From Saprospiraceae bacterium (GTDB lineage Bacteria > Bacteroidota > Bacteroidia > Chitinophagales > Saprospiraceae), in assembly GCA_030728245.1 (NCBI GenBank), contig JANQZX010000011.1, forward strand, positions 1 through 36,071: a stretch of 36,071 bases of DNA. Direction: 5' to 3'. Below, one piece after another: positions 24,537 through 33,293 of the stretch (position 1 is the stretch's first letter; every line of letters starts with the position of its first letter). Both the position numbers and the translations under genes were made by a program. A model generated the notes under the pieces. It did no database searches and was not told the DNA's origin. It saw only the letters and a list, made by a program, of their open reading frames with translations.

Positions 24537-25301
24537 TCAATAGGGAGAAGGACTTACAGCTGTCCAGCCGCCATCTAAGACGAGCGTTTGCCCAGTGAGA
24601 TGTTTAGCATTATCAGAAACCAGAAAAAGAGCGGCATTGGCAATATCCTCTACCGTGGCAGGTTTGCCCATTGGAGTAATTCTCGACCAGGTTTCAAGAT
24701 AATCCTCATCCATTAGCGTCCTTTCGGTCAATGTTGCCCCGGGAGCCAAACAATTGACGTTTATATTATAGGTAGAAATTTCAGCGACCAGATTTCGGGC
24801 CAACAGTTCTATAGCTGCTTTGGTCATGCCATAAGCACCCAGATTTTTATGCGCCTGATGGGCAGTTACCGAAGATAGAAAAAGTAAGGTTCCCCCTGTT
24901 GATTGCTCCTTCATAACAAGGGTAGCTTGTTGGGCAAGAAAAAAGGTACCCCGCAAGTTCACTGCTAATACCTGATTGAAATCGGCTTCGCTATAGGTCA
25001 GAAAATCTCCAAAAAGGGTAATACCCGCATTGGCAATAGCGATATCGAGCCTGCCCTGTTCTTTTTTGATTTGTTGGATAAATGAGGTAATTCGTTCTAC
25101 TTCACTCACATCGCCAGGCAAGGGAATACAATGACCACCGTCGGCCTGTAAATTTTCGGCTGAACGTCGTGCCAATGATTCATCGCGGTCATTTAAATAA
25201 ACAACAGCTCCTTCCTGAACCAATTGCTTAGCAATTTGAAGTCCAATGCCTTGACCCGCACCAGTGATAAAGGCTACTTTCCCTTGAAAATTATTTGTCA
25301 T
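24537..25301 (-). CDS. SDR-family NAD(P)-dependent oxidoreductase
   Basis: This 254-aa classical short-chain dehydrogenase/reductase is cytoplasmic. The cofactor motif is TGAGQGIG (residues 13-20), followed by NAG in IAIANAGITLFG, the catalytic Ser in LFLSSVTAHQ, and the YxxxK pair in YGMTKAAIE. The C-terminal PMGKPATVEDIANAALFL and LTGQTLVLDGGW are typical of sugar or 3-oxoacyl-type SDRs. The length is normal. An Asp (NDRDE) at the end of beta-2 suggests NAD(H) preference. The substrate is unknown. It lies upstream of susC on the same strand with a 118-base gap containing a promoter-like site, so it is probably a separate unit. Confidence 0.92.
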   Translation of the reverse strand: MTNNFQGKVAFITGAGQGIGLQIAKQLVQEGAVVYLNDRDESLARRSAENLQADGGHCIPLPGDVSEVERITSFIQQIKKEQGRLDIAIANAGITLFGDFLTYSEADFNQVLAVNLRGTFFLAQQATLVMKEQSTGGTLLFLSSVTAHQAHKNLGAYGMTKAAIELLARNLVAEISTYNINVNCLAPGATLTERTLMDEDYLETWSRITPMGKPATVEDIANAALFLVSDNAKHLTGQTLVLDGGWTAVSPSPY

Positions 25302-25352
25302 TATCGATTAACTGATTTTAACAAATATCAACAATTTTCAATAACAATTTTC

Positions 25353-25514
25353 CTATTTCTCAAGATTGACATACAAATAATTGTCAAATTTTTTGCCAAA
25401 CTTATGCACTACCGTGGTCTTACCCACTTGCCGGGCACCTCGTAAAATCAATGGCTTTCTACCCGGTTTAGCTGCCCACTTTTCTAACTCAACCTCTATT
25501 TGCCTGAAAAACAT
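25353..25514 (-). pseudogene. Truncated AAA_14 (DUF4143-type) ATPase, N-terminal fragment
   Basis: A 53-codon frame starts at 25514 with MFFRQIEVELEKW and contains LILRGARQVGKTTVV, the Walker A region of AAA_14/DUF4143 ATPases. It then reads YLYVNLEK and stops at TAG (25353-25355). Full members of the family are around 370-400 aa, so only the first ~14% remains. Downstream bases (25302-25352) show no continuing frame of comparable quality, and the SDR gene begins right after. The most likely explanation is a decayed gene after deletion. Its full-length relatives are often mobile, multi-copy genes of uncertain role. Confidence 0.72.
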
Positions 25515-25567
25515 GTCTTACTATTTGATATTCAATCACTAATTTACAAATTTTAAATGGAAATGTT

Positions 25568-25647
25568 TCATTGTATATGTATAATTACCCTATTTTTGTA
25601 TCATTGCATAGGTAAAATGTTAGTAATATTGCGTCATTGCATAGGTA
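25568..25647 (+). repeat. Three 14-bp direct repeats spaced exactly 33 bp
   Basis: tcattgcataggta occurs at 25601-25614 and 25634-25647, and a 12/14 match (tcattgtatatgta) at 25568-25581. Both intervals are 33 bp. The 19-base stretches between them are AT-rich and differ. The array lies between the stop of the DUF2867 gene and the start of the AAA_14 remnant, in a gap with no complete gene. Confidence 0.6.
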
Positions 25648-25687
25648 TAAATCTATACAAGCCAATAAAAAAACAAAGCTAAAAAGA

Positions 25688-27136
25688 TTATTTTTCCCTA
25701 AAACGAATCAGGTTATTTATCATTCCCTCAAACAAAAAGACATGGAGGGGAAGCACAGCGAGCCAGTATAAACGGCCCATCATGCCGGTTGGTCTGAATG
25801 TAGCTGTTTGCTGTAAATATGATTTTTGATTGCGTTCTACTATTTTGAATTCGAGCCAGGCCTCCCCCGGCAGAATCATTTCCGCGTAGAGAAGTAATCT
25901 TTTCCTTGATTTATCAGCAGCTAAAACCCTCCAAAAATCGAGTGAATCTCCATTATGAATAATACTTGGATGCGTTCTGCCCCTTCTCAACCCTACACCA
26001 CCCCATAATTTATCAATAAAACCACGAAACTTCCAAAGCCAGTTTCCATAATACCAACCTCTTTCACCACCAATTGACCATATATTGGTCAAAACGGTAT
26101 CCTCTAAACCCGTAATTTCCTTCTCTTTAAAATCGGTATTGCACCCAAATTGGGGAACATTGGCATGATCGAGCAAATTATTATCCATACCACTACTTGC
26201 CAAAGCGTCTTTCCAGCTAGATACCACACTGTTTTGCTCAATTCTCTCAAAGGCGAGTTCCACGGCCTGTTTATAAGTCATAGGAGTGATGCCTAACAAC
26301 TTTTGCAACCTGTTATCTCTGGCAATCACCTCAATCTTCATACTACTTACCAGATTAACGGCCAAAGGATAAGAAGTAGATGTAACAAAATATAGCCAAT
26401 AAGACGATATTTTTGGGCTCATCACCGGAAGGGTAAAAATATATCGTTTCAATCCCCGGCACGCAGCAAACTGCAATAACATTTCTTTATAGGTAAGGAT
26501 ATCGGGACCGCCGATATCAAAGACCTCGTTAAAAGTTTCCTTTTTCATCATTACCCCTAAAAGAAAGCGCATAACATCTCGAACACCAATAGGTTGGCAT
26601 TTAGTCATTAACCATTTAGGGGTAACCATTATGGGTAATTTTTCTACAAGATCTCTTATTATTTCAAAGGATGCACTGCCAGAACCGACAATGATACCCG
26701 CTCTGATGACCGTGAGTGGAATATTACCCGCAGAAAGAACGGATTCGACATTTTTACGAGACTTTAAATGGTCAGACAATTCGTCTTCATTCGCAATACC
26801 CCCTAAATAAACTATTTGCTTCAACTGAAAAGGTTCCACCAACTTCATAAATTGAACCGCCGTTTTCTCCTCCAATAAATCGAATCCCTTCGTTGTCGTT
26901 TGCATGGAGTGAATCAAATAAAAGGCAACATCAATGTTAGAGTATGGCAGAGGAGGCAGAGAATCATTTAAAAAATCAATTTCCAGGAAAGTTATTGACG
27001 GATGATTGAACGGCTTTTCATCGGGAATGCGATGTTTATCTCTTACACAACAGATTACTTCATGACCTTCGTCTAAAAGAAGTGGTAATAATCTTTTTCC
27101 GATATAACCTGTCGTTCCCGTCAATAAAATTTTCAT
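25688..27136 (-). CDS. NAD(P)-binding SDR (NmrA-like) fused to DUF2867
   Basis: This 482-aa two-domain protein has an N-terminal extended-SDR/NmrA-like Rossmann domain (GTTGYIGKRLLPLL at residues 7-20, YLIHSM, QIVYLGGI, VIRAGIIVGSGS). Residues ~330-480 match DUF2867, with WSIGGERGWYYGNWLW, KLWGGVGLRRGR, DSLDFWRV, LLYAEMILPGEAWLEF and a hydrophobic C-terminal segment (LYWLAVLPLHVFLF) that may touch the membrane. The architecture is known in many bacteria as a conserved SDR/DUF2867 protein without a proven reaction. It follows the 5-oxoprolinase gene by 41 bases on the same strand and is probably co-transcribed. A functional link is not evident. Confidence 0.88.
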   Translation of the reverse strand: MKILLTGTTGYIGKRLLPLLLDEGHEVICCVRDKHRIPDEKPFNHPSITFLEIDFLNDSLPPLPYSNIDVAFYLIHSMQTTTKGFDLLEEKTAVQFMKLVEPFQLKQIVYLGGIANEDELSDHLKSRKNVESVLSAGNIPLTVIRAGIIVGSGSASFEIIRDLVEKLPIMVTPKWLMTKCQPIGVRDVMRFLLGVMMKKETFNEVFDIGGPDILTYKEMLLQFAACRGLKRYIFTLPVMSPKISSYWLYFVTSTSYPLAVNLVSSMKIEVIARDNRLQKLLGITPMTYKQAVELAFERIEQNSVVSSWKDALASSGMDNNLLDHANVPQFGCNTDFKEKEITGLEDTVLTNIWSIGGERGWYYGNWLWKFRGFIDKLWGGVGLRRGRTHPSIIHNGDSLDFWRVLAADKSRKRLLLYAEMILPGEAWLEFKIVERNQKSYLQQTATFRPTGMMGRLYWLAVLPLHVFLFEGMINNLIRFREK

Positions 27137-27177
27137 TATACGATATTTTTAAGGGAACAAAAAATAAGGCTAAGGGT

Positions 27178-30100
27178 TTAAACGGAACCAAATCCGCCAC
27201 CACCCGGCGTTTCAATATGAAAAACCGTTCCCTCTTCAATTTTTTTATTAAAAATACCAGGCATGTCCTGCTTCATTCCATCGGGAAATATAAAATATTG
27301 TTCTCCACACTGACCATTTTCACCCCCCATACAACCATAAGGAGGCACTTTCCTGTGTTGGCTGATGAAGGTAACGGAAAGAGGGGCTAAAAACTGAATT
27401 TCCCTGATGATTCCATCACCCCCACGTGATTTTCCAGCACCACCTGAACCCTTTCTGATTTCAAATTTATTTATCTGTACGGGATATCGACTTTCCATTT
27501 CTTCCAAATCAGTTAATCGTGTATTTGTCATGTGTTGATGAACTGCCGAGCGTCCATTGGCCGTTGAAGTAGCCCCTGATCCTCCGCCAATCGTTTCGTA
27601 GTAACCAAATTGATCATTTCCAAACAAGAAATTATTCATGGTACCTTGACTACAAGCGGCCAGACCTAAGGCCTTTAGCAAGGTATCGGTTAATCTTTGA
27701 CTAATCTCCGTGTTTCCACCTACTACAGCGGGACATTCTGCTTCATTTTCAGAAAATAGCGGGTGCAACAAGCTATTTTCAGGTAATTTTATCTTAATTC
27801 CTCGCAAGAATCCTTCATTTAAGGGTAAATCGCCCGGACACAACAATCTTAGAACGTAAAGTACCGCACTGTAAACGATAGAAATATTAGCATTTAAATT
27901 ATTAGGATGCGGACCATCTGTTCCGGTAAAATCGAAATTGTAATAATGATTTTCCTTTGATATTCTCACTTTTATACTTAAACCATCATCCAGATATTCA
28001 TGAGCAAACAGAGGTTCCTGAATGACTTTATCTAAAATGGGAGCAATTTGTTGGTGAGCAAAATCCTGCACTTTTTCCATGTAATTGTGCACCATTTCTA
28101 AACCATATTGGTTTACTAGCGTCACAAGAGCCTGAGCACCATATTGTAAGGAGGCAATTCCGGCATGAATGTCAGCGAGGTTCTCCGATAAACTTCGGGT
28201 AGGATAAGTCGCGTTTTCGAGTTTTTCTATTAATTCCTCCCATTGCCAAACGCCATTTTTCGCCAGGTAAAAAGGAGCAATAACGACCCCCTCTTCCACA
28301 AGGAAACGGGCATCGGGCGGCATTGAACCTGGCGTTCTCCCCCCAATTTCAGCATGATGTGCTCGGTTTATCACGTACCCAATACGTTCTCCACGATCCG
28401 TAAAAACCCCTTGAATGAGGGTAATATCAGGCAAATGGGAACCCCCATAAGCAGGATGATTGGTAATAATCACATCTCCAGGTTTCAATGGCATTCGTTC
28501 GGAAACAAGGCGGGTACATATTCCTAACGAACCAAGATGGACAGGAATATGAGGTGCATTGACCAATAAAAAGCCATTGGGATCAACCAAAGCACAGCTA
28601 AAATCTAATCTTTCCTTGACATTTACCGAAAAAGCGGTCCGTTGTAGTTGAACGCCCATTTCTTCGGCAATGCTTTTAAATCGATTGGTAAAAAGAGTTA
28701 ATGCTACCGACGCCATGGTCTGTTGATCTGTCTGATGAACTTCTTTTGCTTTTTTTAAGACGGCCAGGCCCATTTTATCTATACAACATTGCCAGTATTC
28801 TGGAATAAATGCAGAAGAAGTAGGCGTTAATAAAATAGCCGGTCCATCGATGGTTGCTCCCGGGTAAAGTTCATCTCTTAAAAAAACAGGATAATTGTCG
28901 TCTGAAAAAATAGCTTTTGAAAAATGATTTTCTTTCGGAAAATAAAGGTTTTGATTTTCTTTAATTTCAGGTTCGGCCTCATCTAAGGTAGATAATCTAA
29001 CCATTATCCTAACTAATTCGATGGCTCTGTCAGCAGGAAAATACCCAAAAATATGTTTATACTCCTTTTTGAAAGCAGCTGACAAATCATTAAAATGAGA
29101 AGATTGGATCTCTAAGGCACTCTCTTGTCCTGAAAATCTAAGAAAATAAGAAATTTTCGGGGGCCCAATGTCTTCTGATGCCACTCCGGCTCGATGGAGA
29201 TTCATTTTACAATCTTCCAATAACTCTTTCACCACCGATATAGAATGATTTTCAGCAGTCAGTAAAGGCATTCTTACTTCCCTTTCCGAAAACCTTTCTA
29301 TACTGGCTTTTCCGATACCAAATGCGCTTAAGATGCCGGCATCGTAAGGAATCAAAACGGTATTTATGCCCAATAAGTCAGCCATAGCACAAGCATGTAA
29401 ACCACCGGCACCACCGAAGGAAAGTAAGGGATAATCCTTCGGATTAAAGCCTTTGGATAAGGAAATGGACCGAATGGCATCGGCCATTTTTTCATTTCCA
29501 ATTCTTTCCAAACCTTTTAAAACATCAACAGGATGGTGTGTAATTTCATAATATGAGTCCAGTTCCTGTAAGAGCTGAAGGAATTTTTCCTTTGCTTTTT
29601 CTGGAAAAATGGGAATGGAGAAACAGAAAGGATCCATTTTCCCCAATAAAATATTTACATCACTTAGCGTCAGGGGACCTCCCGCACCATAACAAGCCGG
29701 GCCAGGAAAAGCGCCGGCACTTTTGGGTCCAACCTGAAGTCTTCCATTTTCAAAATAACAAATGGATCCACCTCCGGCGGCGACGGTTTCAATGGCCAGA
29801 ACGGGACTTTGAAGCTCCAGTTCATCTAAAATAGTGCTATACCGATAATCATATTGCCCGTCAAATCGGGCAGTATCTGTGCTCGTTCCGCCCATATCCA
29901 GGGTCAATGTTTTATTGAAACCTGAGCGTTTAGCCAGGGTTGAAGCGCCAACAATACCGCCGGCAGGGCCACTCAATAAACTATCCTTTGGATGAAAAAG
30001 GGCGAGAGGAACCAATGCTCCATCACTTGTCATTATTTGTAAAGTACTTTCATTGCTTCCAAGCAGCAAAGTACTTTCAATGCCTTTTAAATAGGACATC

Positions 30101-30963
30101 AATAAGGGTTTCAAATAAGCGTCAATCAGCGCCGTATGCATCCTCGGCAACCATTTTAAGGCTGAACTCAAGGCTGAGGAACGTGAAACATGAAGCAAAC
30201 CTGCATCCAATAATGCTTTTTCCATTTTTTCTTCATGGAGCGTCATTTTATAGGCGTGGAGGAAAGAAATGGCCACGGAGGTATGTTTCGAACCTTTCAG
30301 AAAGCCCAGGACTTTATGTATTTCCTCTTCCAACAGTGCAGTAATAACCTGACCATCAGCAGATAGTCTTTCTTCCACCTCAATAACCCGGGTAAATGGA
30401 AGCCAGGGACTGGGTATATCCAATTGAAATAGGTGGGGTCTTTGTTGCGTTCCAATAATGGGTAAATCAGCAAAACCTTTCGTCACTAAAAGGACAACAT
30501 CGGCGCCATTTTTCTCTAATAAGGCATTTGTCCCTTTTGTAAATCCCAATCGCAACTGAATAGGCGGCAGCAAATCTCTTAGCTTAGACCGAGTAACTAA
30601 GCGCATAGCTAAAACAGGCGCCTCTTCCCTTGCGGTAATTTCGAACTCAGCACCTTCATTTACCGAATGAGGCATATTATTCAGAAGGGTAATTTCACCT
30701 TTGTCAAGACGAGAACCAGTAATCTGGTGATATCCCCAATGAGGAAATGAAGGAAAGCAAAGCTCGTAGCCGTCGAAAATATCTGACTTAACTTGCCATT
30801 GTTCACTAATGAGCAAGGTTTTTTCATTTGCCAAAGCCTTTACTTTTCCGCGAAGGACCCCATTGCTCAGTACTTTAAGCCTGGTTTCCTCTCCCTCCGG
30901 GCTGGTAGCCAGACAGTCTGTGAATGTTCCTCCAGTATCAATCCAAATTTTCCAATGTTTCAT
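27178..30963 (-). CDS. 5-oxoprolinase (ATP-hydrolysing), fused HyuA-HyuB form
   Basis: This 1261-aa cytoplasmic enzyme is predicted to open 5-oxo-L-proline to L-glutamate with ATP, as in glutathione turnover or removal of spontaneously formed pyroglutamate. The N-terminal hydantoinase A half has DTGGTFTD (9-16), LGFTKGTNALLEKNGADV, LSGPAGGIVGAS, LDMGGTSTDTARFDG and SFGGAGGLHACAMAD. The hydantoinase B half begins near residue 745 (VALTLFTNRFKSIAEEMG) and includes LVNAPHIPVHLGSLG, TNHPAYGGSHLPDITL, NRAHHAEIGGRTPGSMPP and VVGGNTEISQRL, ending in the glycine-rich ETPGGGGFG. Single-chain length matches the eukaryote-like OPLAH form; hydantoin or acetone-carboxylase-like substrates cannot be excluded. 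A TAnnTTTG element lies upstream at 30997-31004. Confidence 0.9.
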   Translation of the reverse strand: MKHWKIWIDTGGTFTDCLATSPEGEETRLKVLSNGVLRGKVKALANEKTLLISEQWQVKSDIFDGYELCFPSFPHWGYHQITGSRLDKGEITLLNNMPHSVNEGAEFEITAREEAPVLAMRLVTRSKLRDLLPPIQLRLGFTKGTNALLEKNGADVVLLVTKGFADLPIIGTQQRPHLFQLDIPSPWLPFTRVIEVEERLSADGQVITALLEEEIHKVLGFLKGSKHTSVAISFLHAYKMTLHEEKMEKALLDAGLLHVSRSSALSSALKWLPRMHTALIDAYLKPLLMSYLKGIESTLLLGSNESTLQIMTSDGALVPLALFHPKDSLLSGPAGGIVGASTLAKRSGFNKTLTLDMGGTSTDTARFDGQYDYRYSTILDELELQSPVLAIETVAAGGGSICYFENGRLQVGPKSAGAFPGPACYGAGGPLTLSDVNILLGKMDPFCFSIPIFPEKAKEKFLQLLQELDSYYEITHHPVDVLKGLERIGNEKMADAIRSISLSKGFNPKDYPLLSFGGAGGLHACAMADLLGINTVLIPYDAGILSAFGIGKASIERFSEREVRMPLLTAENHSISVVKELLEDCKMNLHRAGVASEDIGPPKISYFLRFSGQESALEIQSSHFNDLSAAFKKEYKHIFGYFPADRAIELVRIMVRLSTLDEAEPEIKENQNLYFPKENHFSKAIFSDDNYPVFLRDELYPGATIDGPAILLTPTSSAFIPEYWQCCIDKMGLAVLKKAKEVHQTDQQTMASVALTLFTNRFKSIAEEMGVQLQRTAFSVNVKERLDFSCALVDPNGFLLVNAPHIPVHLGSLGICTRLVSERMPLKPGDVIITNHPAYGGSHLPDITLIQGVFTDRGERIGYVINRAHHAEIGGRTPGSMPPDARFLVEEGVVIAPFYLAKNGVWQWEELIEKLENATYPTRSLSENLADIHAGIASLQYGAQALVTLVNQYGLEMVHNYMEKVQDFAHQQIAPILDKVIQEPLFAHEYLDDGLSIKVRISKENHYYNFDFTGTDGPHPNNLNANISIVYSAVLYVLRLLCPGDLPLNEGFLRGIKIKLPENSLLHPLFSENEAECPAVVGGNTEISQRLTDTLLKALGLAACSQGTMNNFLFGNDQFGYYETIGGGSGATSTANGRSAVHQHMTNTRLTDLEEMESRYPVQINKFEIRKGSGGAGKSRGGDGIIREIQFLAPLSVTFISQHRKVPPYGCMGGENGQCGEQYFIFPDGMKQDMPGIFNKKIEEGTVFHIETPGGGGFGSV

Positions 30964-30996
30964 TTGATGCTAAGACCTGATTAAATGGCTAAAAAA

Positions 30997-31004
30997 CAAA
31001 TCTA
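30997..31004 (-). promoter_or_regulatory. Putative -7 promoter element of the 5-oxoprolinase gene
   Basis: The minus strand reads TAGATTTG, an exact TAnnTTTG match, 33 bases before the start codon, in the 100-base divergent gap shared with the TPR-like gene. No -33 TTG at a good distance was found. Confidence 0.42.
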
Positions 31005-31063
31005 AAAAGAACCTGCGTATTCTTTCCTTTTATTTAGGTTGTATATTTACGCAAAAAAGGAGG

Positions 31064-31942
31064 ATGTCTGAATCTGATCATGAAATGGTACCTGATAATG
31101 TTTTGCCCTGGTGGGAAAGTGCTTGTCAATATGACCAGGATGAGGATATTTATCATGCGGTGAAAATATTCAGACGCATAATTAAAGAAAATCCGGCGTG
31201 GATACCTCCCTACCTTCGACTGATTAACATTTACCTTCGCAGATCTGAATGGAAACAAGTGTATGCATTTAGTAAAAGAGTGCTATCCTTAGATGCTAGC
31301 TTAAAAGATATATGGTGGTATTTAGGCATTTCCGCCGAAAAAACGGGAAAATCAACGGTTGCCAAAAGAGTTTGGGGAAAATTTGGCTTACTTGAAAAGA
31401 CAAAGGAGCTCATTTGCCTCAGAATCAAATATGATAGCAGAGCTGAATTGATTTGGGCATTAACCTGCGGACCAGCCAAAGCGCAAATTATAAATATTCC
31501 CTACCCAACCAGTAGATTATGTCATCAGGATATTGTATATTACCATAGAATTTCAACTGATTATCAAGTGGTAGGAAAAACGAAACACCCCATTTATGCT
31601 ATTCTTTCAAAACAAAAATCTTCCTATTTCAACACCTACTCATGTATGTTGAGAGAAACGGTAGAAAAAGACCTTAAAAAACTGGAAAACTTATGCCATC
31701 AAGCTGGTTTAGGCTTTGAAATTTGGTCTAACAGTACTCGGGCGATAGATTTGGAAGAGGAAGAACTTAAGAAAGAATTTTATTTTATTGATAATAATTT
31801 AAATGAAGGTGAATTTTTAATTAGTATTGCGGCAAGAAGAGAGGATCAGGTGAGGGAGATATTACAAACATGGGAAATTATCACCCTCAAAAATTTTACA
31901 GATTTCAAGATCCATGAGAACATGGGGAATATTATTTGGTAA
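31064..31942 (+). CDS. TPR-like protein of unknown function
   Basis: This 292-aa protein has no signal peptide or membrane segment. Residues ~15-115 look like tetratricopeptide-type helical repeats (AVKIFRRIIKENPAWIPPYLRLINIYLRR, then VYAFSKRVLSLDASLKDIWWYLGI). The remaining ~175 residues (for example HQDIVYYHRISTDYQVVGKT, SCMLRETVEKDLKKLE, GLGFEIWSNST) do not resemble a domain I know. AAGGAGG directly touches the ATG at 31064, too close for normal Shine-Dalgarno use; the next in-frame ATG is 21 bases later. It ends 3 bases before the FAD oxidoreductase gene, so the two are co-transcribed. Function cannot be named. Confidence 0.8.
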   Translation: MSESDHEMVPDNVLPWWESACQYDQDEDIYHAVKIFRRIIKENPAWIPPYLRLINIYLRRSEWKQVYAFSKRVLSLDASLKDIWWYLGISAEKTGKSTVAKRVWGKFGLLEKTKELICLRIKYDSRAELIWALTCGPAKAQIINIPYPTSRLCHQDIVYYHRISTDYQVVGKTKHPIYAILSKQKSSYFNTYSCMLRETVEKDLKKLENLCHQAGLGFEIWSNSTRAIDLEEEELKKEFYFIDNNLNEGEFLISIAARREDQVREILQTWEIITLKNFTDFKIHENMGNIIW

Positions 31943-31945
31943 TAA

Positions 31946-33181
31946 ATGAAAATGAAACAGATTGTCATTGTAGGAGCAGGAGTTTCCGGTTTAATAGCCG
32001 CCATTAATTGCGAAGCGGCAGGTTTTAGCCCTATTTTAATCGATGCTGATAAGAAAATTGGTGGAAGAACCCAGTCCAACGAATATGAAAATTTTATTTT
32101 AGACAAAGGATTTCAAGTTTTATTAACCGAATATGAATATGTAAAAAAATATCTCGATTTAAAATCTTTACAATTAAAATACTTCCGTCCGGGCGCTTTT
32201 GTTTTCAGCAAAAAGAAAGATTATGAAATTTCTGATCCTCTTAGAGAATGGTGGAAACTCCCTGAAATGATTTTCTCCAACATCGGCACAATAAAAGATA
32301 AATGGCTTATTTTTAGATTATCCCAACATTTAAAAAATAAAAACGAGGAAGCTATTTTTAACGGAAGTAAGCAAACAACCTTACAATTTTTAAGAGAATA
32401 TGGCTTTAGTGAACGAATCATTGATTTATTCTTCAGACCCTTTTTCTCTGGTATTTTCTTGGAAGATCGCTTAGAGACTCCCGCCACGATGTTCAAATTT
32501 GTCTTCGGAAAATTTAGCAAAGGTTCTGCTGCTATTCCTGAAAATGGAATCCAGGAAATTCCGAATCAATTATTTAAAAAACTTAAAAATACTACCCTTC
32601 TATTAAATAAGAAAGTGACGCACATTGGAGAAAATGAATTAACTTTCGAAAATGGTGAGGTTATAGCTTTCGATAAACTTATTTTAGCTACCGACCATAG
32701 ATTAATTTTAGGAAACAACACAGAGGAGATAAAATATAATCATAGCATTCAATATTATTTCAAAACGGACAGACCTCTTTTGGGCAAAAAAATCGGGCTT
32801 ATAGCTGATAACGATGCAGGAATGCTAGGAATTGCCGCTATTGGAGAATTAAAAGGAGTTAAAAATCCTGGAAATGGGTACTTGTTATCCATTACTTTAA
32901 AAGCGGAAACCATTAACGATCAGGTAGCAGCCTATAAAATGATTGATGATGTGAGGAAGTATTTTAAAGTCCCTGATTTACCCTTAACCTTTCTTGGTTT
33001 AAATTACATTAGGAGAGCTCTACCTGTTTGTGCAGATCTCTACTATAACAGACCCTTGTCTGACTTTGTATATAACGACCATATAATTCTTGCTGGAGAT
33101 TACCTGTTAAATCCCTCCTTAGATGCGGCCATGCGAAGTGGTGAAATGGCTGTTAAAGCTCTATTATCGCAAAAAAGTTAG
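31946..33181 (+). CDS. FAD-dependent amine-oxidase/phytoene-desaturase-like oxidoreductase
   Basis: This 411-aa flavoprotein has the N-terminal FAD-binding motif VGAGVSGLIAA (G10, G12, G15), followed by the acidic end of beta-2 (ILIDAD) and the GGRTQS motif typical of the flavin amine oxidase/phytoene desaturase superfamily. A middle substrate domain (FFRPFFSGIFLEDRLETPATMFKFVF) and the C-terminal FAD closing motif AGDYLLNPSLDAAMRSGEMAV complete the fold. The start may be at 31946 or 31952 (ATG AAA ATG). It has no signal peptide. Substrate unknown; relatives are annotated as protoporphyrinogen-oxidase-like or carotenoid-type enzymes, but no carotenoid or heme gene is adjacent. It follows the TPR-like gene with a 3-base gap. 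Confidence 0.9.
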   Translation: MKMKQIVIVGAGVSGLIAAINCEAAGFSPILIDADKKIGGRTQSNEYENFILDKGFQVLLTEYEYVKKYLDLKSLQLKYFRPGAFVFSKKKDYEISDPLREWWKLPEMIFSNIGTIKDKWLIFRLSQHLKNKNEEAIFNGSKQTTLQFLREYGFSERIIDLFFRPFFSGIFLEDRLETPATMFKFVFGKFSKGSAAIPENGIQEIPNQLFKKLKNTTLLLNKKVTHIGENELTFENGEVIAFDKLILATDHRLILGNNTEEIKYNHSIQYYFKTDRPLLGKKIGLIADNDAGMLGIAAIGELKGVKNPGNGYLLSITLKAETINDQVAAYKMIDDVRKYFKVPDLPLTFLGLNYIRRALPVCADLYYNRPLSDFVYNDHIILAGDYLLNPSLDAAMRSGEMAVKALLSQKS

Positions 33182-33237
33182 TTTTACTATTATAAATTGC
33201 CTTAAATACTAAACATTACTTATTTTTATCTCTTTAA

Positions 33238-33266
33238 TTAACTAAATGAAAAATTTAGTTAATTTG
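33238..33266 (+). promoter_or_regulatory. Inverted repeat overlapping the -7 element of the second susC
   Basis: ttaactaaat (33238-33247) and atttagttaa (33253-33262) form a perfect 10-bp inverted repeat with a 5-base gap. A TAATTTG at 33260-33266 overlaps its right arm and resembles a -7 element, 27 bases before the susC ATG. It could be an operator, or a weak AT-rich terminator for the upstream pair. Confidence 0.4.
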
Positions 33267-33293
33267 CGTTTTATCATTTATAAATTAATAAGT

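Noticed and set aside
25568-25647. Short CRISPR or miniature array
   Set aside because: Repeats are only 14 bp with three copies and 19-base AT-rich intervals, which is too short and too few for CRISPR.
29940-30344. 134-codon plus-strand ORF inside the 5-oxoprolinase gene
   Set aside because: It is antisense to well conserved hydantoinase A motifs, and the translation resembles nothing known.
31057-31063. AAGGAGG as the ribosome binding site of the TPR-like gene
   Set aside because: It touches the ATG with no spacing and is 21 bases from the next in-frame ATG, so it fits neither start well.
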